A stretch of 64,000 bases of DNA from Symsagittifera roscoffensis (lineage: Eukaryota; Xenacoelomorpha; Acoela; Convolutidae): the NCBI RefSeq assembly GCF_963678635.1, contig NC_087063.1, forward strand, positions 36,184,540 to 36,248,539, read 5' to 3'. Positions 50,201 to 57,686 of this stretch are shown piece by piece (the stretch's first letter is position 1; each line of letters begins with the position of its first letter). Both the position numbers and the translations under genes were made by a program. The notes below the pieces were generated by a model. The model did no database searches and was not told the origin of the DNA. It worked only from the letters and a program-made list of their open reading frames with translations.

Positions 50201-53200
50201 CAATCTAGCAAGTGAGTAGTATATCATCCTTATTCAACGTTAACTTTTTTCTATTTTGATTGGGTAATAAATTTGAAAAAGGTAATTTAGTATATGATAT
50301 ATTTGGATAACGAACAAACTTGATGCTGTCGTTTTGGGTTTACAGAAAAGGACACATTTAACTTTGCCGGTTGGTAGACAGAATAAATTTTTTGTGTTAG
50401 ACTGCCTAGATTTATTTACTTGGCCTTACCTGAACTTGACCGTACATCCTGTAGATAGTGCTTTTTAACATCATATGTTACTCCTAACGTGAGCTGTCAA
50501 TCAATGTAGCCTGTATATTTACCTTTTGACGAAGTTTTAATTTTTTTGAATGTGCGAGTATGTTACTTAGTGCGAATGTACGAATAGGCTGTGGTTATCT
50601 CGTATATGGGCTATCCGGCAGTGTTAGCATCAAAAAGAAATAATGCGGACGATTATGTATCGCAAAACACTTTGATACTTCCCTATTTTTTTGCTCCTTT
50701 AAGCTCATTTTTTTGATAACTTGTTTTCAGAGCTGTATCACCGTACGCCCCACGCCCACCACTAGATAGAAACATCAACTTTACGGTGTTGCCATTGGTT
50801 TTATAGAATTTAATGTCAGTACAAAATGTATTTTACTTGCGTAATTATCTCACATATCAACTTTCATGACAATTGGATAACGTTAAGTTTTAATTTTTGA
50901 ATCAGGTGGGGGACGGGACGGTAGCAGCGTGATTTTGATATCTTTTGATGCTCGCTATAATTTTTTGACCAAATTGACGGTAGATTACGCTCTCCATTAA
51001 CCAAAACTATGTTGCGAAATATCTATTGATCCAGCTTTCTAGAATTAGGTCAGTTTATCAAAAAATTTACATCATTAAATATCCTTGAATATTATGAAGC
51101 ATGTACTTAGTGAATACTCTTATAAATTTCTTCGTGAATTTACAGAGTAATGAACGTAGTGACGTAGTGAATACTCTTGTATAGGTCTTGCTGATTTTTT
51201 TCGGTTTTTTTTTCAGGAAAAAGTCTTAGAATTTGTTCACGCTCAATTTTAATTTTTCGCGGTTTGACTTGTGATTTATTTTTATGTTAGTGCATTTCCA
51301 ATTCCATTTTTTGCAAACTCCACTATCCTACAGCAAAAGAGTAAAGGTCACGAAAAACGTGATCGACTTCTGATTTCGAAAATGGAAATTAATTATCAGA
51401 TTTCCCAGCGAAATAAAAGTTTTACGTATTGATCCAGTTTTCTCAAATTGGGGTAGTTTTAGCAAAAAATATCCATCATAATTTTTTCTTCAAATTTGAA
51501 TTTTAAGCCATCTATTTTTTTCTTCGAAATTCAAAAGTTGAAGGCTGTTGAAAAAACAAGTCACTTTCTTAAAGTTTCCTTGCGTGCATTACTCTTTCCA
51601 AACTGTTAGTTGGCTATGTTTTTGTTTTTAAGAGTCGATGAATGTTGTTCATACTCTTATATAGGTCATGATGGTTTTTTCTGTCGAGAAAAGACTTAAA
51701 ATTTGTTCAAGCTCAAATCTAGATTTCTCAAATTGGGTTAATTGCATCAAAAAGGTGTTATTCAAAAATGTTTCTTGAAATTCAAAGAGCTTTAAAGCCA
51801 TATATTTTTTCTTTGAAGTTTGAAAAACAAGTCAGTATTTTTTTTTCTTGCATTCATTGGCACTTTGCTAGCTGTCTGTTTGCAATGTTTAGATTTATCA
51901 GTAGGTTATGGATTTTTCGGAATAATAATTTTCTGGGATCAATTGAGCAATCTCCCCCCCGTAATGACCAATTGAGCGATCTCCCCCCCAGCAAAAACGA
52001 ATAAACTCTACAAAAAGACGTCAGCAAACGCAAGTAGATGGATGATGTGTTTATAGCACGCAATCAATTGACCGACTGAAGTTTATCTTACATGAGTATC
52101 GAGAAAAAATTTGAAAAAAAAAATCGAAATTTATCAAAATTTTTTTTTTTTTTTCAAAGTTTTGTTTATGCGACCATAGCCTCATCGAATAAAGCGACTT
52201 ACCAGGGTTGGTGCTCTAGCCTTGTATCTGAATTGCAAAAAGGTTCTCCGCAGCACCTTAATATTGTTCGCAAAAACTTTTCGTCATGTAAAGAAAGGAA
52301 AAAAGTAGCTTTTTATGGCTGTTTTATTGATTCTTTTTTCAATCCGAATGAAACTTTTGAGCTTTGATATTGTAAATTTTGGCTTTCCACAGTCGTTGGA
52401 AAATATGCTATATGATTTCATGTCATTCAAACTATTTTCAAGTGGTTATAAACATATCTCAAGTACCTATTGAGCTATGGGGGGAGATTGCTCAATTGAT
52501 CCATTTTCTGAATATTGTTCCATTTTTAAGATTTTTGTTTTCTAAATCAATTTAATATTTTGGTTTTTTAAATAGCGCTAGGCTTCGTTTTGCTCCTGTT
52601 TAAAGATTTGCTTGCAAAAATATCGTTATAAAACTGAACATTTTAAATTTTTTGATGACACAATGCAAAAGTCACTAAAAAGTGAAAAGTTCAATTTTTC
52701 TAAGCTTGTTTTAAAATATTAAATGAAGTGGTTACAACTTTCCATGTTTCAACAGAAATCTTCTAAGGAATAGATTAATAAGCATGGTTTCATGAAGGAG
52801 AAGTTTGGATGATATATTAGCCTAATTTGCTTCTGACGAGAGTAACCAAATAAATAGTATGGTAGTTTTGTTCCGACCATTGAAAATGGGGAGGAACTTT
52901 GTATTCGGGTGTGTTTTAGTTTTTTACCACGCAAAATCAGGTATCACTAATAATAATCGGACTGAGTTGAGTGATCTATCATATTAAAGCCCTTAAAGTC
53001 GAACCACTTCAAAAAAATTTCCCCAGTGTCGAGAAAGACCGGTTTGAAATTTTTGATTTTTCGTCTTATTTCGAGCAAATAAACGAGCGAGCAGTCACAT
53101 TTTAATTGCTTAAAAGCTTGCAATAGCTTAATTTAAAACGTAAAAATTTAGTTTTACTTGAATAACGCTAGTTTTTTTGCGTATTTTAGCGCCTTTTTGG

Positions 53201-53730
53201 AATCAAAATTTTCAAAAATTCAAAAGAACTGCAACGTTCGAAAAATGTGTTTTTTATTTTTGTTTCGTTTTTCTACTTATTTTTCTACTAACTTTGTTGA
53301 ATTGTTTTAATTGTATGGTCGGAACATTCTGTGCTACTTGCACAGCAACCGGTTTTCCGTGTTTTAAGTTGTAATGTTTTGACTGGTTTTTAATACGCAC
53401 TCTCGGAATCAAATGTATTGTTGTATCGTCATTGCGAAAATTTCTTATTTAGTTCTTTATTCTCCTCTCCGTGTTATCGTTTTGATAGTTTACTTGAAAA
53501 GCTAATAATTTGATTCTTGCTGAATTAAAAAAGAAGATTAAATTGTCTATCAAACGTAAACTAATGGATAACACAACTGCTACTTTGGCTAGAAAACGCT
53601 CGAGCAGCTGCCACAGGTTGTCCAAATGATTCATCCAAAGGCTCCTCCTCGGGTGCTGTAAGTAGTAGCAGAGGCAGCGGAGCCTCCAAAGCCGCCAGCA
53701 GCAGTCAGTGTGCTGTGAATAAAGTGTACC
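25897..53730 (+). CDS. PPIP5K: PPIP5K (VIP1) inositol pyrophosphate kinase/phosphatase, spliced
   Basis: Joined exons: 25897-26219, 27219-27507, 29655-29862, 31385-31665, 32403-32560, 32886-33126, 33492-33755, 34023-34144, 34400-34574, 34755-34963, 35099-35181, 35262-35503, 37074-37271, 37504-37648, 38127-38410, 38616-38740, 48168-48388, 48782-48906, 49122-49288, 49985-50211, 53593-53730 (4225 nt, about 1408 codons, then open). The frame is kept across all junctions. Family enzymes phosphorylate InsP6 and 5-InsP7 with an N-terminal ATP-grasp kinase and carry a histidine-acid-phosphatase-like domain; they are cytosolic. Kinase domain about residues 345-640 (C606-D-V-N609 metal-binding motif region); phosphatase-like domain about 665-1230 with RHGDRQP at 674-680 and SESHIHSL at 1136-1143. 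The N-terminal extension (about 345 residues) is long for the family and seems disordered. Kinase and phosphatase cores are unmistakable; the first three exons are inferred from phase and composition. Confidence 0.85.
26297..26975. repeat. segmental duplicate of 20085-20745
   Basis: Contains a copy (26471-26908) of the TTCCGACCAT/GGTCGGAA repeat family, ending in CATTCTGTGCTACATGTACT. It lies inside intron 1 as modelled. Confidence 0.8.
27219..27507 (+). CDS. PPIP5K: PPIP5K exon 2
   Basis: Acceptor ATTTTCAG|T, donor GATCAG|GTTAGT, residues 108-204. It contains an in-frame ATG at 27241, so it could also be a first coding exon if the upstream exon copies are not used. Ends in phase 0, matching exon 3. 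Low-complexity polar sequence. Confidence 0.6.
28050..28520. repeat. three tandem units of about 180 bp in intron 2
   Basis: Units start around 28062, 28250 and 28425 with TTCTCGGTnnAATAAGnTTC-type text followed by GGCCTA-rich sequence, AAAAAAATTGTGTGTG and a GGGATGGGGCCTAAACAACT-like segment. Confidence 0.6.
28700..28757. repeat. dispersed terminal-hairpin motif
   Basis: TTGTATCGCAAGTGGTGCGA then AGCTCGGCCTCGCCTCTTTG. The GCGAAGC/GCCTCGC arms pair; this is one of about a dozen similar motifs in the window, here at the end of the 28050-28520 tandem repeat. Confidence 0.55.
28762..28860. repeat. 99-bp near-perfect palindrome
   Basis: Left arm begins TTATTCGGTACAGCTCGTCA and right arm ends TGACGAGCTCTACCGAATAA. 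Arms of about 45 bp meet around GCCCGCCATG/CATGGTGGGC with a 9-base loop. It would fold into a strong hairpin and may be a small foldback MITE. Confidence 0.85.
29655..29862 (+). CDS. PPIP5K: PPIP5K exon 3
   Basis: Acceptor AAAATAG|GAAGATGTG, donor TCATCAG|GTGCCT, residues 205-273. Starts phase 0, ends phase 1. Encodes a helical-looking, Arg/Gln-rich stretch ([20 protein letters not shown]) and no catalytic element. Confidence 0.6.
30703..31270 (+). mobile_element. TTCCGACCAT-family MITE with internal palindrome (intron 3)
   Basis: Starts GGTCCGACCTTTGAAAATGG and ends at the diverged GATCGGAGCGTTCTGTGC. Within it 30891-31062 is a palindrome with arms of about 75-80 bp (AATTGACCAATTTTCATCAA facing TTGATGAAAATTGGTCAATT). 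Confidence 0.65.
31385..31665 (+). CDS. PPIP5K: PPIP5K exon 4 (start of kinase domain)
   Basis: Acceptor TTCTAG, donor GAAGAT|GTAAGT, residues 274-367. A Ser/Gly/Ala-rich linker and an acidic run (DEDEIDEIP) precede [20 protein letters not shown], the conserved opening of the PPIP5K kinase region. Confidence 0.92.
31758..32218 (+). mobile_element. TTCCGACCAT-family MITE (intron 4)
   Basis: Exact 10-bp terminal inverted repeat TTCCGACCAT/ATGGTCGGAA, 461 bp. Other copies are at 20256, 26471, 30703, 52871 and, inverted, 56292. The sequence CATTCTGTGCTACTTGCACAG after the right repeat is also shared by copies, so the true end may lie about 28 bp further on. Confidence 0.7.
32403..32560 (+). CDS. 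PPIP5K: PPIP5K exon 5
   Basis: Acceptor TTAATTAG, donor GATCG|GTTAGT, residues 368-419, ends phase 2. Family blocks [11 protein letters not shown] and [20 protein letters not shown]. Confidence 0.95.
32886..33126 (+). CDS. PPIP5K: PPIP5K exon 6
   Basis: Acceptor TTTTCTAG, donor AGGAAG|GTGACA, residues 420-500. ATP-grasp blocks [35 protein letters not shown] (nucleotide-binding lysines) and [13 protein letters not shown]. Confidence 0.95.
33492..33755 (+). CDS. PPIP5K: PPIP5K exon 7
   Basis: Acceptor GCTTAG, donor TTCAAA|GTGAGT, residues 501-588. Contains [19 protein letters not shown] and [14 protein letters not shown], core of the inositol-phosphate and ATP site. Confidence 0.95.
34023..34144 (+). 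CDS. PPIP5K: PPIP5K exon 8 (GC donor)
   Basis: Acceptor TTGTAG, residues 589-628. [15 protein letters not shown] and [11 protein letters not shown] carry the acidic/Asn metal-binding residues D607 and N609. The exon must end ATCATCAG|GCAAGT to keep frame with exon 9: a GC-AG intron with otherwise perfect donor context. Confidence 0.93.
34400..34574 (+). CDS. PPIP5K: PPIP5K exon 9 (RHGDR motif)
   Basis: Acceptor TGTTCAG, donor ATGGAG|GTATAT, residues 629-687. [20 protein letters not shown] leads into [14 protein letters not shown], the N-terminal histidine-phosphatase motif with H675. Confidence 0.95.
34755..34963 (+). CDS. PPIP5K: PPIP5K exon 10
   Basis: Acceptor TGTTCAG, donor CAAAT|GTAAAC, residues 688-756, ends phase 2. 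[10 protein letters not shown] and [11 protein letters not shown] are family blocks. Confidence 0.94.
35099..35181 (+). CDS. PPIP5K: PPIP5K exon 11
   Basis: Acceptor TTTTTTAG, donor GAAGATG|GTTTGT, residues 757-784. [14 protein letters not shown] is conserved. Confidence 0.92.
35262..35503 (+). CDS. PPIP5K: PPIP5K exon 12
   Basis: Acceptor TACTCTAG, donor GCTAAG|GTAGTT, residues 785-865. [29 protein letters not shown] and [20 protein letters not shown] are hallmarks of the phosphatase-like domain. Confidence 0.95.
35806..36065 (+). repeat. SINE-like element type B (intron 12)
   Basis: Shares CCAACCTAAGTCGCAAATAT, GTGTTCATTTT and GGTAGGGAAGGAG with 42735-42960, and ends in a GCGAAGTGCAATTTCGCCTC hairpin followed by TGTGTAA. 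The GGATATGTAGCG-GGTAGGGAAGGAG stretch looks tRNA-derived. Confidence 0.5.
36066..36620 (+). repeat. SINE-like element type A (intron 12)
   Basis: Matches 44042-44453 over most of its length. At 36428-36511 it has a tRNA(Leu/Ser)-like part: GCGTGCGTGGCTGAGTGCTT (A box) and AGGTCGCAGATCGAATTTTA (B box). It ends with a GCGAAGC-TTCGCCTCTGTGTAA hairpin. Confidence 0.6.
37000..37042. repeat. dispersed terminal-hairpin motif
   Basis: TTGTATCGCAAGTCTTGCGG, AGCTTCGCTTCGCCTCTGTG, TAA: another end of the hairpin family, only some 30 bp before the acceptor of exon 13. Confidence 0.55.
37074..37271 (+). CDS. PPIP5K: PPIP5K exon 13
   Basis: Acceptor TTCACAG, donor GAGGCG|GTGAGT, residues 866-931. [18 protein letters not shown] is conserved; the rest is the variable acidic region. 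Confidence 0.94.
37504..37648 (+). CDS. PPIP5K: PPIP5K exon 14
   Basis: Acceptor GGTTTCAG, donor TTCCAGA|GTTAGT, residues 932-979, ends phase 1. [19 protein letters not shown] is conserved. Confidence 0.9.
37738..38020 (+). mobile_element. CAGGGGCGGAT element, copy 1, with C21 run
   Basis: Starts CAGGGGCGGATATAGGGGGG and shares TGAGATATCCATTTTTGGC, CCCTAAAATTTTTCTG and AATTTGTCGACC with the inverted copy at 46625-46994. It contains 21 consecutive C at 37775-37795. Non-coding. Confidence 0.7.
38127..38410 (+). CDS. PPIP5K: PPIP5K exon 15
   Basis: Acceptor TTTTTAG, donor CCCCAG|GTACTA, residues 980-1074. [20 protein letters not shown] and [20 protein letters not shown] are family blocks, but about 20 extra residues rich in Gly and His ([19 protein letters not shown]) sit between them. 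Confidence 0.95.
38616..38740 (+). CDS. PPIP5K: PPIP5K exon 16
   Basis: Acceptor GGCTTCAG, donor CATCCAAA|GTTAGC, residues 1075-1115, ends phase 2. [20 protein letters not shown] and [13 protein letters not shown] are conserved. Followed by a 9427-bp intron. Confidence 0.93.
39019..39414 (+). mobile_element. GAGTAATGAACG-family MITE (intron 16)
   Basis: Begins GAGTCGATGAACG and ends GCGTTCATTGACTC, an imperfect inverted repeat. It has the family body (AACTTCACTATCAAACAGCA, GATCGACTTCTAACTTC, AAGAGCTATAAGGTCATC). Followed by CTATATGTTGGCTATG, the sequence that follows other copies. Confidence 0.7.
40496..40715 (+). repeat. SINE-like fragment with tRNA-like part
   Basis: tRNA-like region 40556-40630: GAGCGTCCGTGGCTGAGAGC (A box) and GAGGTCGCAGGTGCGATACC (B box). 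It lies next to another diverged GAGTAATGAACG-family copy (about 40060-40822). Confidence 0.5.
41542..42171 (+). mobile_element. GAGTAATGAACG-family MITE with internal duplication
   Basis: Perfect 12-bp terminal inverted repeat GAGTAATGAACG/CGTTCATTACTC, 630 bp. A segment with ATTGTTAAAAGAAAGGCAAA occurs twice (about 41800 and 41868). Confidence 0.8.
42489..43407 (+). mobile_element. GAGTAATGAACG-family MITE interrupted by a SINE-like element
   Basis: Diverged ends GAGTCATGAATG and GCACTCGTGACTC. The body is interrupted at about 42719-43235 by the type B SINE-like repeat (CCGACCTAAGTCGCAAATAT ... GGTAGGGAAGGAGCCCCACA, AGGGTTCGATTCTGGGCAGA as B box). Confidence 0.6.
44042..44453 (+). repeat. 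SINE-like element type A, second copy
   Basis: Matches 36066-36480, with the tRNA-like segment GCGTGCGTGGTTGAGAGGTT at 44392-44411; the 3' part is lost. Confidence 0.55.
45103..45518 (+). mobile_element. GAGTAATGAACG-family MITE
   Basis: 416 bp, ends GAGTAATGAACGTAGTGA and CTTTCATTACTC. Body phrases AACGTGCAAATGGCAGGAAA and TTTCGAAAGTGGAATTTAG are shared with the 47557 copy. Confidence 0.75.
46625..46994 (-). mobile_element. CAGGGGCGGAT element, copy 2 (inverted)
   Basis: Reverse-oriented relative of 37738-38020, ending CCCTAAATCCGCCCCTG. Contains ATTTGTCGACCAAATTGATT. The overlapping open frames are by-products. Confidence 0.7.
47557..47998 (+). mobile_element. GAGTAATGAACG-family MITE
   Basis: 442 bp with perfect 12-bp terminal inverted repeats (GAGTAATGAACG/CGTTCATTACTC), about 170 bp before exon 17. 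Confidence 0.8.
48168..48388 (+). CDS. PPIP5K: PPIP5K exon 17
   Basis: Acceptor AATGTAG, donor ACCAAAG|GTTTGC, residues 1116-1189. [20 protein letters not shown] (second phosphatase-domain histidine motif, H1139/H1141) and [16 protein letters not shown] are conserved. Confidence 0.95.
48782..48906 (+). CDS. PPIP5K: PPIP5K exon 18
   Basis: Acceptor TTTTTTCAG, donor ATCCAC|GTAAGC, residues 1190-1231. [20 protein letters not shown] closes the conserved phosphatase-like domain. Confidence 0.94.
49122..49288 (+). CDS. PPIP5K: PPIP5K exon 19
   Basis: Acceptor TTGTGTAG, donor CGCCACAG|GTCAGT, residues 1232-1286, ends phase 2. Ser/Thr/Lys-rich disordered tail. Confidence 0.85.
49505..49855 (+). repeat. 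SINE-like element (intron 19)
   Basis: Carries CCCAACCTAACTCGCAAGTA at the left, a tRNA-like segment AAGCGTCTGTAGCTCATTGC at 49671-49690, and a terminal hairpin GGAAGCTAAGCTTCGACTCT at 49830-49849. Confidence 0.5.
49985..50211 (+). CDS. PPIP5K: PPIP5K exon 20
   Basis: Acceptor GTTCGAAG, donor CTAGCAA|GTGAGT, residues 1287-1362, ends phase 1. [14 protein letters not shown] followed by an Ala/Ser/Thr-rich and then Lys-rich ([12 protein letters not shown]) stretch. GC-rich compared with the intron. Disordered tail. Confidence 0.82.
51145..51594 (+). mobile_element. GAGTAATGAACG-family MITE (intron 20)
   Basis: Ends GAGTAATGAACGTAGTGA and CGTGCATTACTC, 450 bp; a shorter diverged relative follows directly at 51632-51863. 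Confidence 0.75.
51632..51863 (+). mobile_element. short GAGTAATGAACG-family MITE
   Basis: Begins GAGTCGATGAATG and ends GCATTCATTGGCAC; internally deleted compared with the full 450-bp form. Confidence 0.55.
51928..52510. mobile_element. 567-bp MITE, 24-bp perfect TIRs, 8-bp target duplication
   Basis: Element 51936-52502 begins GGATCAATTGAGCAATCTCC, followed by CCCC, and ends with its exact reverse complement. A second, slightly changed copy of the terminal motif (CAATTGAGCGATCTCCCCCC) follows at 51970. It is flanked by ATTTTCTG on both sides (51928-51935, 52503-52510). The 8-bp duplication suggests hAT-type mobilisation. A 91-codon frame inside has no known domain. Confidence 0.88.
52871..53324 (+). 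mobile_element. TTCCGACCAT-family MITE (intron 20)
   Basis: 454 bp with exact 10-bp ends TTCCGACCAT/ATGGTCGGAA, then CATTCTGTGCTACTTGCACA as in sister copies. Confidence 0.75.
53593..53730 (+). CDS. PPIP5K: PPIP5K exon 21
   Basis: Acceptor TTTGGCTAG, residues 1363-1408. Encodes [20 protein letters not shown], then another Ser/Gly/Ala-rich stretch ending NKVYR. The donor GTACC|GTGAGT gives phase 1. If it is not used, translation ends two codons later at TAA 53736-53738, so this could also be the last coding exon. Confidence 0.65.
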
Positions 53731-54070
53731 GTGAGTAATAATTCTGTCCTGTCCTATTACTACTACACCTAATCTTCATTCCCTTTCCATCGATCGCCAC
53801 GACCGATTCAACTATCAACCTGTCTACTATGCATGTATGAATCTGCAAATCTAGAGCTAAACCGTTCAGTCTGGGTGCAATAACTGTTTAAACACTCGTA
53901 GCGACTACTGAGTAAAAATATATAAATGATTAAGTTTCAATAAGCAAGAATGAGTAAATCAGAAAATAACAACGATTTTTTTTTCATTTTCGCTACCAAC
54001 GACTTGTTTCACTATGAAACTTGGTAACACTGTTTGGACCAGTTGCTGAAACAACTCGAAATAATTTCAG

Positions 54071-54192
54071 TGGGAAGTTTCATTCCGCTAAAACAGGCGA
54101 CCCTAATTGACATAATGCAGCAATTCTTCGAACGGTTAATGAACGGGGCGATTTTTAACTTATTTAGGTTGTGTCGTGTGGTTTTCGGTTGA
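54071..54192 (+). CDS. candidate PPIP5K exon 22
   Basis: Acceptor ATAATTTCAG; joined to exon 21 in phase it reads LGSFIPLKQATLIDIMQQFF, then ERLMNGAIFNLF, to a TGA at 54190-54192. A donor at 54135 (GAACG|GTTAAT) is also possible. Protein-like composition for the first ~22 codons. Supported only by phase and composition. Confidence 0.35.
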
Positions 54193-54229
54193 GTGCAGGA
54201 AAGCCAAAAAATTTGTTCAAGAGTGTCAA

Positions 54230-55444
54230 TCTATTATGTATTTAAATATGGGCTGCACTATCTTGCCATGTTTAAGCTTTTTCAACGTAATATTTTTGCA
54301 TGTTTAATAAAAGAACTTTTTCACGTTTAAGCTATAGCGTATATTGCAATAGTTAAGAATTTTTTTTTGATGTTTGAGTTTGAATTTAGTGGTGATTTCA
54401 CCGAGTTTAAAATTAACAGCCCAATAATGGGGTTCTGTCAGGCTTCCCCAAGGGGTTGCGAATTTGGCCCCAAATTATGAATGCCCAAATCATTTTAGTG
54501 TACGAGATACGACGAGCTTTGTGCAAAAGTTTTCAGAAAACTTAAATTACAAAATAATTAACAAAACTTGAAGTTCGCAACCATATACTTGGAAACAGAG
54601 TACTATCAAGGATTGCGAATCTTGCCTCCATGCAATTTTCAGAATTTTAAAATATTTTTTTATCAAATTTTGAAATTCCTAACCCTGTAGTTGGTTGGTA
54701 TCAGAGTACTCTGCGAATCTTGGCTCCAGTTATGACTGCTCGATTTCTCTCGGTTTTCAAGCAATGACGTTTGTTGTGATTTTTTCAAAAAAAAATGCAC
54801 AATTTTAAATCAGTTTTTTTTTCAAATATTCAAATTCCAAGCTCCGTTGTTGGGGAGCTATCAGATTACTCTCAGGGGTTTTGTATCTTGCGTCCAGTTT
54901 TGAACGCTCAAATCCTTGAAGTTTTCGAGATATGTTGTTTTTCGTGGTTTAAAAAAATATGATTGTTTCAAAAAAATAATTAAAAGAAATTATATTAAAG
55001 CTTGCAAAAGTTAAATAAATCAACTCAGTAATTGGGTGCTGCCAGGTTATTCTCAGGAATTCCAAGTCTGGCCTCAAAATATGACTTTTCAGATTCTTTT
55101 ACCTACCAAGATGTGACGTTTTTTAAGATTATTTTAAACTCTTTTCACATAGCTTAGATATAAAAAACTTTAAAAAGTTGATATTATCAACTCTATGATG
55201 TTAGAATCTGTCAGGGTACTCTCAGACTTTACAAATCGTGACTGATGAAATCATTTTAGTTGCGAAGACTTGACGTGCGAGATTTGGTTTTTTCGAGATG
55301 ACGAAAAATAGGAACTGAAAAATATACAAAATATCAAATTACCAGCCATGTAATTGGGTGCTGTCAGAGTACACTAAAAGCCTACAGATGTGGTTTCCAT
55401 GAGTTGTCAAAAGTTCGAAGCACCGGAGGTGCGTTACACGCTAG
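54230..55444 (+). mobile_element. Helitron-like minisatellite element, copy 3
   Basis: Starts TCTATTATGTATTTAAATAT, ends GCACCGGAGGTGCG, TTACACGCTAG before T. The core units and head from 54290 to 55275 are almost the same as 16800-17780. The hairpin and terminal CTAG before T fit a Helitron 3' end. Confidence 0.7.
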
Positions 55445-56235
55445 TTATGTATTGAAATTCGTGCTTCACTATCTCGCCGTGTTTAAGATTTTTCAACGTA
55501 ATATTTTGCATGTTTACTGAAAGAGTTTTTCACGTTTAAGCTATAGCGTATATTGCAATGGTTAAGATTTTTTTCCCATTTTCTTGTTTAAATTAAATTT
55601 TGATTTCCCAAAGTTTGAAATAAGCAACCCAATAGTGAGATGCTGTCAGGTTTCCCCGGTTGTCGCGATTTTGGCCTCCATATATGAATAACCAAATCCT
55701 TTTAGGTTACGAGATACGGAAATTTCTAGATAACTTAATTCTTAAAATTTTCTGAAAACTTGAAATTCTCAACCCTGCAGTTGGGAGCTGTCAGGGTACT
55801 CTCAGGGGTTGGGAATCGTGCCTCCAAATCTCATTTCTCAAATCCTTGTAGTGTTCGAGAAATGACGTTTTTTATGATTTTTTCAAAAATTTTCAATAAA
55901 CTTAGATTTAAAAAAGTTTAAAACTTCTCAATCCTGTAGTTGGAAACTGCGAGGGTACTTTCAGGAGTTGCAAATCTCAAGAGGGTACTCTCAGGAGTTT
56001 CCCTGAATATGACTGCTGAAAACCTTGTAGTTTTTGAGTTTGACGTTTTTTTTGTGATTTAAAAAAAAAATTTATCAGAAAACTTAAATTGAAGTTTTCT
56101 TCAATTTTTGGATTTCCCAACTCTGTTGTGGGGGCTGTCAGAGTATTTTCAGGTTCTAAGGGGTTACGAATTATGACTGCTCTAATCTTGCTTGTAGTTA
56201 TTAAGTCTAAAAGAACATCAGTCTAAGTCGTGATG
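55445..56235 (+). mobile_element. Helitron-like element, copy 4 (partial)
   Basis: Begins right after the CTAG of copy 3 with the head sequence (ATTCGTGCTTCACTATCTCG, CACGTTTAAGCTATAGCG), followed by four to five core units (AACCCTGCAGTTGGGAGCTG and similar); the 3' end is missing. Confidence 0.6.
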
Positions 56236-56291
56236 TTTTTCATTTGTTTCATAAACAGGTCCTTCAAAGTCAAAAGAAAAGGCAAGGCTAA

Positions 56292-56680
56292 CCTGTTACT
56301 GTGCAAGTAGCACAGAATATTCCGACCATTGTCTTTTTTCTCTCTAAGTGGTGTGATAAAATTATCTGACATTAATCTATAATTTAATGCATATTCACAG
56401 TCATAGTAATATAGGCTAAGTGTTAAAAAAATATCTGCAAAAATTATCTTAAAAAAATCTGATTTTTTATGTTTTTTGTTCCCAAAATGGCGCTAGAAAC
56501 TCAAAAACTAATTTAACTTGCTTAAAACTAAATTTTCAAGGCTTAATTTAATCATAGATAAGCTGTTGTTAGTTTGCTTGCTCCTCGCTGGCTTTATTCG
56601 CTTATAGTTGAAATAAAAATTGAAATAAAAAACTAAAACACGCCCGAATACTAAGTTCCTCAACATTTTTCAAACTAATC
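56292..56680 (-). mobile_element. TTCCGACCAT-family MITE, inverted and diverged
   Basis: Left side CCTGTTACTGTGCAAGTAGC, ACAGAATATTCCGACCATTG; the other end near CGCCCGAATACTAAGTTCCT is the family's GAGGAACTTTGTATTCGGG region in reverse. Confidence 0.55.
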
Positions 56681-57686
56681 GGTAAGAAAAAGCAGAATAA
56701 ATTGTGATGTTTATCCAGGAAAACTAACAAAGTCTACTAAATTGGTTTCTTAACCTGTTGTATGCAAAAAGTTTTCAAAGCAATTAAAATATTTGCCCTG
56801 AGATTTTTTCTTAAACTTAAATAAAACTAGAAGTAAGTTCACTTGTAAATTAACAGGCCTACAAGTTATACAGATAGGCAGCACAAGTTAGATAGGCACA
56901 CAAGGCAGTCTATCCATCGATACCATTATTTTAAAATCGGAGTAGTTTTCGAGAATAACTAAAGTTTTAGCAAAAAAAAGTTGAGAAAAATTCGAAAGCA
57001 AATCAAAAAAATTTAAATAAAAAACTCAATAACATGCATTTTCATTATGCATTTTTTTTTAATCAAACAGGAGTTTTAGTTTAACATGCCATGCAAGGCA
57101 TTTAATTTTAAAATTAGCAATTGAGCAAATCTTACGAAGCGAAAAAAAGCCGAGTCTTTGTGCAGGCACCGGTTGAGCCGAAAAAAATATATGATAAACA
57201 TTTTTTATAATTTTTAGAGTTATTTTTGAGTTTATTTTGTTGTCTGCGAGACTATGGTGTAATTTTTTCTATGACGCTCAAAAAAGTGGTTGTTTGTAGT
57301 CAATGTGAACTTGTTTTCGTTTTCTAACTGTCTGCTTTTTGTTTTTATATTGTTTTGCTTTAAAAAGTCATAGAATCATGCCTCACCGATTTCTGTCAAA
57401 TTTATAGAACTTAATACGTATTAAGTATTAGAACGAAGTGAGTTTTCAATTATTCTGGGCGTGTTGTCATGAAAATCCATACGCTTAAGATTAAATTATG
57501 GCGGTTTGATTTCTTTTAAAAGAAATTACGCTCTCCAAAAACTAGTAAAAATATAGCGAAAAACCTCAATCAGTTTAATTGTCATGTGTTATTACCCAGC
57601 GCAATTTAATTACAAAAAAATTCTAGAAATGCATGGATCCTTAGCATCAAATAGTTTTTCTGTGAATTAGCTTTCAGTTTTCTCTT
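56681..57686. other. no gene seen
   Basis: AT-rich DNA with a weak GAGTAATGAACG-family trace near 57425 (TTAGAACGAAGTGAG). No coding or structural feature is supported. Confidence 0.35.

Noticed and set aside
49898-50227. 109-codon minus-strand frame opposite exon 20
   Set aside because: Mirror of the Ser/Ala-rich coding strand; the plus strand fits PPIP5K by phase and splice sites.
56268-56345. Possible PPIP5K exon after AAACAG with good phase
   Set aside because: Most of the open frame is the terminal sequence of a TTCCGACCAT-family MITE in reverse.
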